DNA from: Acheta domesticus
Lineage: Eukaryota > Arthropoda > Insecta > Orthoptera > Gryllidae
DNA: 64,000 nt
Assembly (NCBI GenBank): GCA_031308135.1
Contig: JAHLJT010009355.1
Coordinates: 5,641,217-5,705,216, forward strand
Direction of reading: 5' to 3'
The notes below the pieces were generated by a model, which did not search any database, was not told where the DNA came from, and was given only the letters and a program-made list of their open reading frames with translations. A program made the position numbers and the translations under genes. Every line of letters begins with the position of its first letter. Position 1 is the first letter of the stretch. Shown one piece after another: positions 12,600 through 25,206 of this stretch.

Positions 12600-14159
12600 T
12601 GTAGTAGTCAATAATTTATAATTTAAACATATCGACGTCAAAATTGCCTGCTTTACCACAATTATCTTTGTATAACATTCTTTGGATTTGTCTTATTATT
12701 TAACTCAATCGGTTAACCGTTTTCGACAATATTTTATGCTTGGTTGAGTAGTTTTTACGTTATAAATCTTGAATAATTCTTTAACTTCCGTACACTTGTA
12801 AAAAAATTATGTTAAAAAATGTGCAGCTCGCTTCAAACTGACTAAATCTCTATTCTGTTGCGTTTGTTGGTCCAAACGTTTTTCATAAAAGTGAAAATTC
12901 TTCCGGGGCTAGCATTGGAGACCGGAACTGATGTGCAATATTTAAACAATTTTAGTAGATTTGGGGCCAAAACTAAGACAACTGAACCGCACGATAGCCA
13001 GGATTCTCGAAAGGGGAATGTCGGCTCTAATCGAGTTTAAAAACGATATTTTTGTATGTTCACTATTCTCATTTTCTAATTATTGAATCAATAATTAGAA
13101 CTTACTATTATTAATAATTAGAACCCTACTTGCTTCCAGCGCCTTTTCTTTGATCTGCGTAGGTTCTTGGGGAATTTATATTCTAACTCGGAGGCGGGCA
13201 CAACAAAAATGTTTGAGACAAATTCGGTCTAAACCGAATTTGTCTCACTGACGACTTATGTTAATGCACTTAATCGTGCACTTTAGGTGTGGTGCTAAAA
13301 TTGATAAACGTGAATGCATAGATGTTAACAACTTCTATATCACACCTGACGCTTCGTTATGCGTGTTATGGGTGGTTCACGAGGCTCCGGCCTTTGCGGT
13401 TAACATAAATTATCCTTTAACACAAGCAACAAATTATTATCATGAAATATTGTTAGGCACGAATCTTTGCTGAGGGCACCACTGTAAGCATCTTTCGTTA
13501 ACTACAAAATTCATTAAGCTCACCAATTATTTGCTGTTTTGTGCACCCCAATCGTCGTACAGTTGGCAAAACGACTTATGAACGCTTACAATTATGTTGG
13601 CAAGAGATTTCTTTATATGAACTAAGAATGCCGTGAAGTTTCCCCGTAAGTAAACTTCACCCTAACTCTACAAAAATAATGAATCCAAACAATGTGTGAT
13701 TTTTTTCATGTACTACATACATGAACTACACATAACATCATGGTAGAACAATTTGTTCACTATTCAGTCCATTTCGAACCACCAGCTCATACAATCCTAC
13801 CAATTCTACGGATTACTCATTGTCCATTCGTCACAGTAATTTTCCAAATTATGTCTGGACTCTTTGGTCTGGACACGGAGATATTTGGGATATTCTGAAG
13901 TGATTCCAAGGCCCCCTTTTCGCGAATTCTGTATCTTCATGAAATAGGTAGTGTTTCATCGAACCTAGCCGAAAAGTTTGTGAACCATGAGGTGATATCA
14001 GAAGATAAGCTATGAAGTGGAATTACAAAATCATGGCTTAATATAATACCGGAATAATGAAGAGGGAAGCCTAAATCATGAAGTGAAAGAAATCGCTCTT
14101 GCGTCATAAAGAACCTCGACCCATATCATTTACAACTACTGAATCCCAAAGTTTCTGAA
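12600..14159. other. Intergenic region before the PGAM-like gene
   Basis: No convincing gene. It contains a short perfect hairpin at 13215-13246 and a few open frames without known motifs. The segment just before 14160 should hold the PGAM-like promoter, but no TATA box was identified. Confidence 0.5.
13215..13246. repeat. 14-bp perfect hairpin
   Basis: GAGACAAATTCGGT is followed by a 4-nt loop CTAA and its exact reverse complement ACCGAATTTGTCTC. It may be a compact cruciform, an element end or a chance palindrome; no function is assigned. Confidence 0.6.
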
Positions 14160-15810
14160 ATGGCTCTCCACAAGGTTGTTATTGTAAGAACGGGTGAACA
14201 CAGAGCAAATACGAAAGATCAGTTTTGTGGATGGCTGGATTCACCATTATCTGATAAAGGTGGAGTATTTCTAAAGATAATGTAGTTGTCGAAATGGCAA
14301 GTAAACAGCATTCGCGGAATATTTTTTTTCTGCACTGCATATTACTTCTTTCCCAGCTTCCCCACTTCGTGGAATAGTTTGCATTTTACCTTGGTTCCTT
14401 TAACGAATAAATGTAATATATCATTAGTATTACAGTAATGTATAATGGACAAAGCTTTTTGTTTAATTATTCCCCTGTGTTATTAGTGCCCATGTAAACC
14501 TAATTAGTGTATAGTAATCGGTCAGGTCGCGAGCGATCCCTGGAGATCTACGGATTTTCTTAGCAAGAGGTGCGGGATCTTGCATTCCCTTATAAACCCA
14601 AACCCAATACTAAACACATGACCTCTCACTACCTTTTTCTAGTGAGTCATCAGTGTTTAGATTTGTTTACCACAATGCTACATACCTTAACATGCTTTTC
14701 ATTTTTCTGAACCAGCGAGAAAACTATGCATTTAGGGAGAAACGTCAAACACGAATAGCTTTGAAGAACGCAATTTATAATCTGCAGTGGCGTTAACGTT
14801 AGGGCCCGCAACAGTGGAAGCTCGTGCTTAGGTTGCACAACCCCCAGATAATCGAATAAGATCTCATAATATCTTAAGAATATACATTTTTCTTTCAATG
14901 ACATTCAATATTCAAGACCTTGCTGACCTTCCTCACTATCAAATATATGAAATCATTTTGAAATATCATACACCAGGCACCAGACACAGGAGAGAACGCA
15001 GGTTGCACGCTCTTATGTTTATTTATTTGTCAAAAAACAGTAAAAACTGTATATGACGTGTGGGGAAAGAGCGCTCGCGCCTGGCTCGTCTGCCCATACC
15101 AAAAACATTAGTCTACCGCGCCGCACATGCTAGCGAACGGCCTTGGAAATCAATTTGCTATGGTCTGGCTATAGTGTCTTCGCTCGGTAATGGAGAAACA
15201 CCAAATTCACGGGATGACCTAGCTCTGTCCTCATCATCCATATGTTTTTCACTGTCATTCCCCGTTTCCTCACTATCATAAGTAGTATCACTATCATTGT
15301 CTAGTATCGTTCGCGTCGTTTCCTGAAATAATAACGATTTTTTGATGCATTAAATCATTATGCGGCGATTCACACTCTCGTTGAAACTGTCGAAAGCAGA
15401 TTCCATGTCCTTTTTCTTCTTCTCTTTATTAGGAGTAGAAAATGAACACGATTCTCCTGATAGAATAGAATTAATTTCCTTATTAATTCTGCAAATAAAT
15501 GTTTTCGAAACACTCGAAGCAGCAATTACTGCCTTAAGAACTACTTTGATATTTTCAATACCTTCTTTTGCTTCTCTGCATAAATGGATGTACTTTTGCA
15601 ACGACTTCACGCGTCTGACTGTGAAGGACGTCCTTTTGCAAGTTGCTCTGAACAGGACGCTTTTGACGTGAAATATTTTGTTTTGTTCTACAACGCCATG
15701 TAGTGGAGTTACAACAGAATTAACAGCACATAAACCTTCTGAGTGAAAAAACACGTAGAAGTGCCAACTTTCATGGAGATCGGTCCAACGGTGTCGGAGC
15801 GTAGCTCATG

Positions 15811-15897
<87 letters not shown>

Positions 15898-18800
15898 TGT
15901 AATTTAAAGGCGAAATGAAGCCGAAACTTCCCCTACACTTTCTTCCCCTACCCTAATTCTCATGTTTAATTTCTATGCAATTGTTTATTTTCACTGACTA
16001 TGTGAATTGCTTAAATTAATAAAAAAATCATTTAATATTTCCTTTTTCGCACTTCGTAAAAAGAGAAAGTATTGTAATCGTGCACCCAAAAACGACGAAT
16101 TTGCAGTAGGAAAATTCTTATTGTCAGGTAATGGAAAAGTGGATAAATCTTGTTCCCGTATATAAATTACTTCCTCTAATGCTTTGTGTAGTCAGAATTC
16201 ATATTTTGCCAGTCCTTGATAAGGCAGAACGTCTGTCTGTTGTCAACAACTTAACGCCTAAAAGTTCCTACTACACATTCTTCTGTTTCTCTTCTTTGCT
16301 TATTAGGAAGTTCATAAGTGGGTCATATATAGGGTACTTTTTATTCAGGTGTCTTTTCTGATTTGCGAATGATGTTGGGATATCATAAATTATTGCTGTT
16401 AAGTTTATCAACTTTATAAGTTAAATATTGAATAGTATAATAAAAGTCCCAAGGTTTTCTGTAATTTTTAAAATCCTTAACTGGTTGAAAGAAAATTAAA
16501 CATTTAATATGATCACATTTAACTTTTCGTGTAAAATCTGTTTTGATAATAATTTAAATAATAGATATAAGTAAAGGAAAATTCTGAACATGAGGTGAAA
16601 TTTTATCAAAATAAATGGGTATTTTAGTGTTATCAAAATTGTAATTTTCTCTGTTTTATTTGGCTCAGATAATGGATCATAATTATTTACATTAGTATAA
16701 CTTTTTATTTGTGTTATTGTGATCACCGTAATAAACATAATTTTGTAATATTTAATTAGTCCACATCATTGTTAAAATGTTGAGTTTGTAGTATTATTTT
16801 GTATTTGGAGTAGGACTTAATGATCTTAATGCAGAAAATAACTTATGTGTTTGCTTCAGTGCATTAATTGAAAGATCTTGAATTTCTTGATAAATGATTA
16901 TTGATTTGTTGAAAAGAAGTATCATCTTTATAATGTTTATTGTTAATTGTGTACTTAAATCATTAGCAACGAGTTGGCCTAAATTAGAATAACTATTATT
17001 ATCCATTACTCAGTTACAAGATGGTGTAATCAATTTTCACTACGTCGTCAATACATTGCTTGTCAATGTTCCATGAAGTCAAGGAGGTCAAACATTTCAA
17101 GACTCCATGGGTTCCTGGATTGGTGACCATTTAGGACCATGGGGTTCTAATGGTGTTGAGTCCCTGGCCGAAGGGATAAAAGGCAATGACTGAGATTCAC
17201 GAAGATTAACCTAATGGCGGGCTACTCATGTTCAACACAACAAATGGTGAACAGTACACTGTTACAAGAAAACCATTGTTGAGTAATTTTGAGTAAATAG
17301 TTATATTACTAAGACATTATAGGAGAATGAATATTTTGTGTAAGAATACAATCAGACTTCTCAAATATTCCAAGATTCTGAAATGAGTAGGAAAAATTCC
17401 ATTTATTAGACTTGATTTATTTTGTCAATGAACTGTAAAAACTGTAAGTGATGTATGTGGGAGAAGTACAATTTGCACATGTTTTCTTGAGCTCTGAAAT
17501 CTTTTCCTCACCTTTTAACCCTAAATAGTTGAAGCATGAATGAAAATTTCAACAAAGCGTTATACAAATTATTTGATGATAACTTGTGCAATTACATGAG
17601 CATCAAGACAGATTATCTAAATTCATGAAGATGATTTAAATTAATCTGAACACAAATATGCAATGGAAGTTTCGATTTCAATTTGTCATTTAAATTAGAT
17701 AATACTTGTGATAAATTAGAAACTCATTTCAGAAATACTAATACTGTTGGTTTACAGTTTTAGAACACATGAAATGAAAACTATAAATTGATCCCTTTGA
17801 ATATGAAAATATGCACCCAATCAAATTTCACATGGTGTTGTGCTCCTCGCTCAGTGACCAATCAGAGTGGCCCAATGCCAAATAATTATGGAGTTGGCTT
17901 TATGTCTCCCAGTCAGAGGCAAGGCTGTAGCGACAGTTGTCTCGAGCCATCACAGTCAGTAACATGGACCCATTTCTAAAAGGAAGTTTAAGCACAGTAT
18001 GACTTACAGCAATCTGCTATTGATCTCAATATTGCTGACCATTGCTGAAATGCTACCCTATGCTTAAACTCCCTAGTAATTAACGAAATAGTATATTAAG
18101 TTATTAATAGAATTGCAAATTGCCAGACAGTGGAGTTACATTAGTGCACTTCCTTATTGCAAGACTGAAAATGATTGTTCAAAATATTTTAAGTGCCTGG
18201 TGGTTCATTTGATTGCCAGTCTGAAGATTCTATGGTGTGATCCTCAATTGAAATAATTAATTTTGATGTTTATAAATTTCCAGGACAACAGGAAGCAATG
18301 TGTGCTGGTAGATATTTGAAAAAAGCAGGCATTCATTTTGATATGGTACATTCCTCACTTCTGTGTCGTGCCACAGAAACTTTGAATATAGTTCTGGATT
18401 ACATACGACAACACAGATTGATAATTCATAAAACTTGGAAAATGAATGAAAGGCATTTTGGAAACTTAACAGGAATGAAAAGGTTTGATGCAGTTACTAA
18501 ATATGGGAAAGATGAGGTAGGAATTGCAGTTCTGACACAAAATGCTTGTCAGATTGAAGTAATTGGTCACAGCTTCTTTGGGAACACAATTTATTTGACC
18601 CTAAGGAATTGCTAAAAAAGCATTTCACTCCGTAATATTTTCTTAATCTACTTCACGATTAGGCAGAGTTCAAAAGTAGGTTGCATTCGTTACAAAACAG
18701 CATTGATCTATTGTTTATTTATTTATTTATTTTAAAATATTTTTTTTACATTTTCATCCATTTTGTATTGAATAATGTAGGAATAATGTTTTCCAGAATA

Positions 18801-19379
18801 AACTTGAAACTTAATTAATGAAAATCTATCTCTTTGAGGTATTGAAGTGGCAATACAGCTTTGATGCAATACCACCTCTCATGGATGAGAATCACAAACA
18901 TTTCAATGATATAACTGAAGATATTAGATATATACATGGACCTTCTGCAGAGGAAATGCCCAAGGGTGAATCTTTGAAAATGACACTTGAACGTGTCCAG
19001 CCATATTGGAATTCCATAATTATTCCTCAGTTAAAAAACCAGAAGACACTACTGCTTATCTGCCATGGGGATGTGTTACGTAGCCTAGTGAAGTTATTGA
19101 ATGGTACGTCTTTGAAAGGCTTAGATTTTAGAAAAAGAATTAAGTAAAAATTATAATTTTCACTGTGGACTTGCGTTATTTATGAGAGATGACCCTTTCT
19201 TTTGAACAGGCATATCTGATGAGGAAATAGAAGATGTAAGTTTTATTGCTGGCGTTCCTATGGTCTTCGATCTGGATTCAGAATTTAATCCAGCTGGCCC
19301 TATGTATTTTCTAGCAGAAGGAAGTCTTGATAAAGCTATGGTCTCGATACATACAAAAGGGAGAATAATTATGAAATAA
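14160..19379 (+). CDS. Phosphoglycerate mutase family protein (probable pseudoenzyme), 255 aa
   Basis: Cofactor-dependent phosphoglycerate mutases interconvert 3- and 2-phosphoglycerate in glycolysis through a phosphohistidine. Exons 14160-14259, 18284-18516, 18839-19103 and 19210-19379 join in phase into 255 aa (human PGAM1: 254). The start MALHKVVIVRTGEHRANTKD fits the family N-terminus, and length and splice points fit throughout. Retained: R10, N17, R62, the NERHFG motif (E89, R90) and the second catalytic His in LICHGDVLRSLVK (about 187). Changed: phospho-acceptor His11 is Thr (RTGE instead of RHGE), Ser14 is His, Ser23 is Cys, and the substrate arginines 116 and 117 are Gln and Tyr. With no nucleophile, mutase activity is unlikely; a regulatory or degenerating paralogue is inferred. 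The frame is fully open. The first donor (G|GTGGAG) is weaker than the others. Intron 1 is 4 kb and full of repeats. Convergent with FERRY3. Confidence 0.85.
15017..15069 (-). mobile_element. Short 3' end of a non-LTR retrotransposon, copy A
   Basis: Read on the minus strand this ends ACTGTTTTTTGACAAATAAA. It matches the 3' end of the retrotransposon at 62430-63753 and a third copy at 61716-61791. At about 53 bp it is a severely 5'-truncated insertion, as is typical of target-primed reverse transcription. Confidence 0.65.
15240..15720 (-). pseudogene. Frameshifted transposon-derived ORF with HTH-like region
   Basis: On the minus strand, fragments in two frames line up with an uncharacterised arthropod transposon protein I remember: VLHSQTREVVAKVHPFMQR in one frame, then, after a frameshift, VLKAVIAASSVSKTFICRIN, a Lys-rich spacer (NKEKKKKD) and FDSFNESVNRRI. 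The middle part resembles a helix-turn-helix. The reading frame is broken, and a long 134-aa frame on this strand is only partly meaningful. It lies within PGAM intron 1 in antisense. The superfamily is not assigned. Confidence 0.45.
15813..15897. repeat. Compound microsatellite (TA)n-(GA)n
   Basis: About 62 bp of TA repeats run into about 23 bp of GA repeats. Likely length-polymorphic. Confidence 0.95.
16185..16330 (+). repeat. Dispersed repeat family V, copy 2
   Basis: Contains TAGTCAGAATTCATATTTTG, CCTTGATAAG and ACGTCTGTCTG in the same order as other copies. Short and decayed. Confidence 0.35.
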
Positions 19380-19390
19380 ATGTTTTAAGT

Positions 19391-19416
19391 AATAAACATA
19401 CACTTATATGAATAAA
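19391..19416 (+). terminator. Poly(A) signals of the PGAM-like gene
   Basis: Two AATAAA hexamers (19391-19396 and 19411-19416) begin 12 and 32 nt after the stop codon at 19379. The 3' ends of this gene and the convergent FERRY3 gene are therefore about 260 bp apart. Confidence 0.6.
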
Positions 19417-19691
19417 GATATCTAAATTGCATTTCTAACATGTCATGAAATTTAGGAAAAGATGGTGATTCACTGAGATAAGATAATGGAAGTCTATTAC
19501 TGAGCCAAACATTAAACAAGTAAGCTAATTCAGACCTTAATTTTTATTTCTTTTTCAATAACTTACCAAAAATCAACAAAATTCTGAATTCAGTCAATTA
19601 ATATCAGGCAATACATAAATACTGACTAGTGATACAGGAAGTTATCCCTATAAATATAACACAATTACAAATCTATAATTAAGAATTAAAC

Positions 19692-19697
19692 TTTATT
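19692..19697 (-). terminator. Poly(A) signal of the FERRY3-like gene
   Basis: AATAAA on the minus strand (TTTATT on plus), starting nine bases past the TAA at 19708-19706. The 3' UTR would be very short unless a downstream site is used. Confidence 0.5.
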
Positions 19698-19705
19698 TAG
19701 TATAT

Positions 19706-22700
19706 TTATGCAGTTTTTGGAGTATGTGGAGTAGATGATACTTTCAATACAAGAGGATTTGACACTCGAAATATACTAGGAAGCATAGTTGCTAGTGTCT
19801 GAAAAACTTCTTCTGATATTCCCTGAAAGCAGAGAAAAAAAGAAGATAGACAATATGAAATGGAAGTTTCCTTACTTTACATTAATCTACTGAGAACAAT
19901 TAAATCCTTACTTTGGGTACGAGAAATTGTAGATTCTTCAGTTCAGATCCTCCCCAAGAAGCCATCTCGATCATAAATCCTTTCACACATTTGAACACAA
20001 GTTCTGCTCTCTTTGTGCACCACGCAACTGTCATTTCCTGTAATTGTTTGTTTGGATAACTCATTATTAATTTATGTTGTTATTATTATTATGATACCAT
20101 TCAGGAAAATTAAGAATATTGTATCACCTCTGTCATCTCATGCATCAGTAATACTGGGAGAGTAAGAGTTGTAATATCATGAGAACAAGCAATTTTCAAA
20201 ATATTTCTTAGTCCTAGAATGACAGGATGTCGAGAATTTATATCATCTGAAAATGAAAAGCAGTGTCAGTCTCCTGATTTCTTGGAAGTCAAATGTAAAT
20301 ATACACAAAAGATCATTGGATACCAATATTTACTAGATTTGAGAGAATCATCCACCACCATATGGAATACTACGTGAACCTCTGCCAAGTTGGAATGTGT
20401 AGTTATGTAAACATCCCCAGTCTGCAAGTTCTTTGTAGTACCAGATCGGCGTGACTACAAAAGTACATGAAAATAAAAATTTCCAGAAACAGCATAAAAT
20501 ACAATTTTCTTTGCCAAATTATACCTGTTGTTCTGAACTGGTCAGAGTAGCCAAATGTTCATGGTGACAGTGTGAATTACGCCATGTCACTGCTTCTTTG
20601 ACTTCTTCTCGCATTTTCTCCAACTGATCATCAATAGGAGGGAAATGAAATTCAGTCGACTGTTCACATACCGTGCTGAGTTCTGTAACATACGATTTTC
20701 AATCAGAATCAATTGTTCCCAATAATTGTATATATAATAGCATAACAACTGCAATTAAATACCTTTTGTCAAACCTGAGTAAGTACCAACATGGCTATCA
20801 GTAAGGAGAACAATCCCACATAAGTCATTAGAATACAAAGCAAGGGCTGTCTGTAGACGCTGAGGCTGAGGGTCAAGGCTTCTGGGAAAAGAGAAAAATC
20901 TTGAGTTGCATGACAAAAATAATTTTCAGATATTCCGTAAGGATTCATCATTACCCAGAATTTTGAAGTTTGACTTGACAAAAATCCAATGCATCACCTG
21001 ACAGAATACGAATATTATGCATTTGCTTCATTTGTGAACCTAAGTGTATGGTAAAACTCTCTTCCAGCCTTGGTACTGATTCAGGCTCTTCTTGACTATT
21101 CCCACTACCATGTAAAGCTTTAGGAGGACAAGATGCTAGAGGAGAATTCCTGCACCAAACAGAAACAATACTGAAGTACTCAGGTAAGGCCAAAAACATT
21201 TGTCAAGAATTTACATAAAAGCCACAAATGTGTGGATGAATTTAAATACAATGTCAATAGCTTTCTTTAATTACCAAATGCAAATAAAAAACAAAGATTT
21301 TAGTCCAATTTTTTAACTCTCATTAGGTAAAGATATAAATATATAATTTTTAAGTTGAATGGGGTGAGCGAGGTAAGTTTCCATGCTAATTATATTACTG
21401 TTTAAAGTTGTTTACATATAAAATAAATAGCATAAGTACAGGTCAAATCTTGTGTTATTTTTTACTTTCTATTATACATATATACATACAAAGTAATAAA
21501 TGCAGTTTAAAGAAAGTTATGTATTGTTGCAGATAAACGCTTTCAAGACAGACGGAAATACGTTTCCCACCCCCGATACCAAAAAAGTATTTTTTTCAAA
21601 ACGTCCATCCGTTTATGTCTCTCATCTATAAACAAACCAGCACCTAAACTACGCGATCTAGCCTTAATCCAAGCTCTGCAATTTGAAAAACATTCATTAA
21701 TTTTTGGAGTTCTTTAAATGAAAACCCTGTGACATTTTCAAAATTTTCTCAAAAACGGCTCTAATATTTTTCTTTAAATTTCTTGTAAGAGTAGAGTGAG
21801 ATTCACTTGTAATGGTGGCCTACTTTAATTTTCACTCTTCACTAAATTTTCGAAAATTGCAAAAGATTTAAATTTGTTTGGCATCTTCCTACAACTACAA
21901 AATTGAAGACAGATTTTCCTTCCAAAAAAGTGTATCTTCCTCCATTAGTACATTCATTAAGGTTATGTACATTTTGTTGAAAATTTATAGTAGTTTTCGT
22001 GCATTATTGAGTAAAATATGTGCAATATTAAAAATTAAGAAAAGCAAAAATTTCTCAAAAATGGCTCCCAATTTTTTCTTTAAACTTTTGGGAGGGATAG
22101 TGTTCAATGTACTGTACGAGACGACATAAGCACTATTTTGCTCCATTTTGTTTTTTCAAAAGTTACAAAAATATATTGACTTGTCTCATGTCATTATTTA
22201 CATTGTCAGTGATTAGTTTAAATTATTGCATTTAAGAGTACATCTGCTTCAAATGATGTCTTATGAAGTGTTTTGGAAACTCAAAAGTTTTCTGTGAAAA
22301 AGAGCTTCAAATTTCACATTTACAGTAATGCTTAAATGACATTTTTTTAACAACAGCACCAAATTTTCCATGTAGGAAGAAATTTTACTGTTCTACTATT
22401 AAAAAGTCAAAAGACTGAGAAAATTTAAAAAAATGTACTCTGGGAAGTGGATGGGGCAAGACCATAAGCTAGCTCAGACCAAAGAAATTAGAAAACCAAC
22501 TAGTATGAGAAATCCTTTTCAAATTTGTTGAATTTTTTAATAAGATAAATTCTTTCCAGATATAAATTATCACTTATTAGATCTTTTGAAAATTCTTTCT
22601 GTTCTGAGTTCTAAAGTTACTTCTTTAGACCTGTGTCACACAAGCATTGCTTAAATGCACATCTTAGAATAACACTGTATATTATGCAGAAAAACTAAAG

Positions 22701-24921
22701 TGCTGGTGAGCTGTTTCATCTAAGATGCACTGTTAATCTATGAGACATGTTACTTAACGCATGTCAACGAGTGACACAGGACCAAATTTCCCTTTGGAAC
22801 CTCTCAACAAAGGACAGTGGCACAAACCACCAATTCAAAATGACTATGAATTACAGTGTTATAAATTCAGTCATTACATCTCAGTAAAAAAGTAAAGTTG
22901 TTTTGTATTAATAAATTACATTACAATTATCTTATTTTTATGTTATTTGTATACATCCAAAATGTAACACTATAATATCATAAAATGTTGAAAATTTCAT
23001 TCAAACACAAAGTAGATACTATTATATATTGTGATTAAAACTGTATGAGGTGAAAGAGAATGGTGTTTGACATCAAGAATAGTAATTTCATAACTTAGAA
23101 ATAGTTTTATATGCTTTCCACAGAAAAACTAAGAATGTGTTTTCATAAGTAAAAGTGAATCTGAAAAGTGGGAATTTTGAATATTCAGAGACATCTTGAA
23201 TATGGTGAGAATGTCAGCAAAAAACATACGAATTAGTCCAACTGTTAAGTCACAGTATAACTTAATACACACGTGGGTGTGGGTAAAGAAACTGATGCTT
23301 GATGGTCTTCAAGCAGTCCAACCAGCCAGTCTCTGTATTCTCTTCTCTGGGTCTGCTTTAAAGCACAAACTTCACTGCTCCAGCGCCCTTGCAAAAGATT
23401 CTGATCTTCAAAATGTTGAGCTGCTAATTCATTTATTTCCCGTTCTGTACGAAAGACATGCACTCCTTCTACTGCACGACTCATTTCTTCTGTTTGCCTG
23501 AAAATAATAACATTAAAATATAAATACACTTGACTTTGATGAGTTTCTACAGTCAAAAACTACAATTTAGAACTTGCCAATAGAGGAACAAAGTTCACAC
23601 ACATATAAACTGATTTTTTGGCAGTATTAAGTTCACATACTTCTTCCAATTCACAAATTATTTTAGATGAATGAATTTTGAGAAATTAGGTGTGTTCATT
23701 TTAATCTTTGGAATTAATTGTGAAATTTAGATCTGTCAAAAGTCTGTTTTGCTCTAAACAAATGCAACGTGGAAGATATATTGGTAGTGGTGAGGATACA
23801 GATTTCTGGGAGGCAATAGATTCAATCCTGATACAGCACCACATCAACAAGTTTGTGGTACCCGGCTGAACATAATTCTTAATCGGACTGGTCTGATCAT
23901 TGGTTTCTGTGCTTTCTTTGTTCACTTCCAGGCAAATGCCAGAGCAGCACACTTTACAATGAGTCATGGACTGCATGTGATCTTCACATCTTACCCCTTC
24001 ATATTAGTATACAGTGAGTAGATGAGGACTTTGCCCTTTATTATAATAACCATTGACTAGGTGCAGGGTCATTTACAAAAGATCCTACATCCAATAAGGA
24101 AATGGAATACTTGGAAGCAATGCGTACCTTCTCTACATAGCAGAAGTTTAAAAGTAAAGTATTTTATTTTTATTTTAAAGTGTGATTCTCAAGAAAAGCT
24201 TGTATTCTACACACAAAGGGACATTTCACAATACCATTTATTTGAGATATTTCAGACTAACGTACTGCAGATTTTTGAAAACCAAAGATCATGCTGATTT
24301 TCCAAGGTTTGAAATAATGCTTGCAATAATTACAGAATCAATAGCCTATAGAGATAAAATATTTTCTGTTTACTTGGTAGTAAGGGCTGAAACTTGCTCA
24401 TCACGCTGCCCTGTGAGTTCACGCACAGCTAAAGCATATGAATGCTCCACCTGCAAGATGGCTTCTAAAGCAGGTGAATGTACTAATTTATGATAAACAG
24501 TCGCAAATAATTCTTCATCAGATGCTCCACGCCGTTCTGCATATTCTAATGTTTCCTGTTACAGAAAAATTCAATCATTCTGAAATACTTTCTACACCTA
24601 AAACAGATCACCATAATAAATGTATTTAACAAAACATACTTCTTTAAATGCTCTTTCCCATGCTTTGATGATATCTTCTACATCAAAATCAGCACTTCTT
24701 GCATTCTCTATCAATTTTTCAGAAGTGTCATCATGGTATTTTATAGTTTCTTCATCCACAAATGATTTCAAAGCTTGATCTAATTCTAGTATTATTTAAA
24801 CAGAATGGTAAATTTAAAATAAAGAATCACTAATACTCAGGTAAAATTTGGTGTTTCAATATGGTTTCTAACAAATAATTAAATACCGGTAATTGTATAA
24901 TAATATATATTTTTTGGCAAC

Positions 24922-24972
<51 letters not shown>

Positions 24973-25182
24973 TAACTTGTTTAAAAAATTGTACTCAATA
25001 CACCAACCTTTCTCAATATAACATGGCAACTTGAAACTGGAAAGTAGTCTTTGGGTAAGTTCCTGAGTAGAACCATTAAATGGAATACGAATTGGCACCT
25101 CAAGATTATATTCCTCTTTTGTCGTACATGTTGGAAATTTGAAAATAAACATTCTTTCAACAAATTCTTGCTCTGCAGCCAT
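19706..25182 (-). CDS. FERRY3: C12orf4/FERRY3-like protein (DUF2362), 560 aa
   Basis: In mammals C12orf4 (FERRY3) is a subunit of the five-part FERRY complex, a Rab5 effector linking mRNAs and the translation machinery to early endosomes. Eleven minus-strand exons read by eye: 25182-25008, 24785-24640, 24555-24374, 23497-23273, 21149-20955, 20881-20763, 20682-20525, 20454-20334, 20246-20128, 20037-19912 and 19822-19706. All have GT/AG borders, phases agree, and the sum is 1683 nt; the human protein is about 552 aa. Landmarks: an N-terminal beta-rich part ([20 protein letters not shown]), a charged helical middle ([20 protein letters not shown]), a conserved [15 protein letters not shown] segment, and the C-terminus [20 protein letters not shown]. 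The ATG at 25182 lies 25 nt inside an exon that seems to begin at 25207 after a good acceptor, so a 5' UTR exon should lie upstream. The family name comes from memory of C12orf4 sequences; gene structure is much surer than the name. Confidence 0.8.
21150..23272. other. FERRY3-like intron 4 with dispersed repeat
   Basis: A 2.1 kb intron. A dispersed repeat copy covers 21535-22130; the remainder is AT-rich without coding character. The open frame at 21878-22129 lies within the repeat and is not considered a gene. Confidence 0.65.
21535..22130 (+). repeat. Dispersed repeat family V, longest copy
   Basis: Order of landmarks: CCCGATACCAAAAAAG, TTTTCAAAACGTCCATCCGT, CTCTGCAATTTGAAAAAC, TTTTTGGAGTTCTTTAAATG, then CTCAAAAATGGCTCCCAA and GGGATAGTGTTCAATGTAC. 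The other copies share parts of this series. It lies inside a FERRY3 intron in antisense to that gene. Confidence 0.5.
24924..24969. repeat. (AC)n microsatellite
   Basis: About 22 uninterrupted AC dinucleotides in FERRY3-like intron 1. It creates a false Cys-Val-rich extension in the minus-strand frame of exon 1. Confidence 0.95.
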
Positions 25183-25206
25183 GATCTGATATATTCTGTT
25201 ATTATT

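Larger units (their letters stand above)
14260..18283. other. Intron 1 of the PGAM-like gene
   Basis: A 4 kb intron holding a short 3' end of a non-LTR element (15017-15069), a broken transposon ORF (15240-15720, minus strand), a TA/GA microsatellite (15813-15897) and a dispersed repeat piece near 16185. The rest (16.3-18.2 kb) is AT-rich DNA without visible genes. Confidence 0.65.

Noticed and set aside
17080..17190. Stretch with GGATTGGTGACC, reminiscent of a 5S rRNA internal region
   Set aside because: The match is short and the rest of a 5S gene is absent; at best a decayed 5S-derived SINE, too weak to call.
24868..25182. 104-aa minus-strand frame with a Cys-Val-rich tail
   Set aside because: The first 58 codons are FERRY3-like exon 1; the tail is the (AC)n microsatellite read through the splice donor at 25007.
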